A stretch of DNA of 64,000 nucleotides, taken from Montifringilla adamsi (Eukaryota; Chordata; Aves; Passeriformes; Passeridae). The stretch spans positions 1,558,933 to 1,622,932 of the forward strand of contig JAGGNK010013559.1 of the NCBI GenBank assembly GCA_017590115.1. The letters are read 5' to 3'. The translations under genes were made by a program, and so were the position numbers. The notes under the pieces are model-generated. The model did no database searches, was not told the origin of the DNA, and worked only from the letters and a program-made list of their open reading frames with translations. Position 1 is the first letter of the stretch; each line of letters opens with the position of its first letter. Shown one piece after another: positions 63,426 to 64,000 of this stretch.

Positions 63426-64000
63426 TGGTCATCTCAGCTTTCTCCCTTTCAGGTAAGTAGATTATCTTAACGGGATAAGCATGGCACTGGTGAGCAAATA
63501 TTTGAACTGTCATTTTAAAGATAAGAATTAAAAGGAGGAAAATGACAGCTAAATGGAAAGTAAAACTTTAATTTAGTGCTTAAACAACTTGAGTCCTTAT
63601 GCTGTACCTGTAGCAGAGGGCTGACAGTTGTATATCAGATCATGATAAATTCAAAAATCTTTCCATTAAGCTTTGAAATGAAGAGATAACTTCATCTGAA
63701 GGAAAACAAAATCTATATATGCAAACACTGCCATATGTTTATAGGGCCTTCTCAGCACAAAGTTTCTCTTATGGCACCAAGTATTTGCTGCTATGGAAAA
63801 TTACACATTTTTAGTGTTATTTTAAAGTAACTTACAGTTGAATCAACAGTAGTGAGAAAACAGTCAGGAATTTGACTTGCAGAATGGGATATGATTTATG
63901 ACTTTCTCAGCAGCTTTTACTCAGGTTGAAGTTTACACCTATTTGGGAATGACACCCACTTGGCTGGCTTGGTCAGCCTTGCAGCTCTCCAGTCAGAGGA
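63426..64000. other. Intergenic to window edge, no gene seen
   Basis: AT-rich sequence without exon-like blocks or recognised repeats. Confidence 0.4.

Overview
This is vertebrate nuclear DNA, most likely from a bird and probably a songbird. The genes are split by GT-AG introns. CR1-type LINE tails and many solo LTR-like elements of passerine type are scattered through it, and the coding stretch is GC-rich. The bird assignment is inference from the repeat families and from the pigeon-type lysozyme; no marker fixes the species.

Three genes are recognisable, all on the minus strand. (1) 561-39562: most of CACNA1S, the skeletal-muscle L-type calcium channel alpha-1 subunit (CaV1.1). Thirty-three coding exons, from the start codon to the start of segment IVS6, sum to 4116 nt (1372 codons) in one frame. 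The C-terminal exons lie beyond the left edge. (2) 47016-48450: a four-exon C-type lysozyme of the calcium-binding (pigeon-like) kind, 150 aa. (3) 54019-58298: a SUN-domain protein of the SUN3/SUN5/SPAG4 group, nine coding exons recognised, 269 aa from the first ATG seen. I see no functional link between the three.

Layout: 1-560 is intron 33 of CACNA1S with an LTR fragment against the exon 33 donor. 561-26139 holds exons 33 to 3. 26140-39401 holds two long repeat-filled introns around exon 2. 39402-39562 is exon 1, followed upstream by a muscle-type promoter candidate (a MEF2-like site and E-boxes) and a 41-bp minisatellite. 40.6-46.0 kb is mostly LTR-like elements plus a CpG island. 46-48.5 kb is the lysozyme gene, 48.5-54 kb is repeats, 54-58.3 kb is the SUN gene, and 58.3-64 kb is repeats.

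Three oddities stand out. Exon 11 of CACNA1S is broken into two pieces that share exactly 41 bp; both lie out of order (one upstream of exon 8, one between exons 9 and 10), and the proper site between exons 10 and 12 is empty. The SUN gene has a tandemly duplicated 41-nt exon, and the frame stays open only if both copies are spliced in, so the same 41 nt is read in two different frames. LTR edges sit about 3 nt inside the introns at the splice donors of exons 6 and 33. The exon 11 problem could be an assembly error and must be tested before any biology is built on it.
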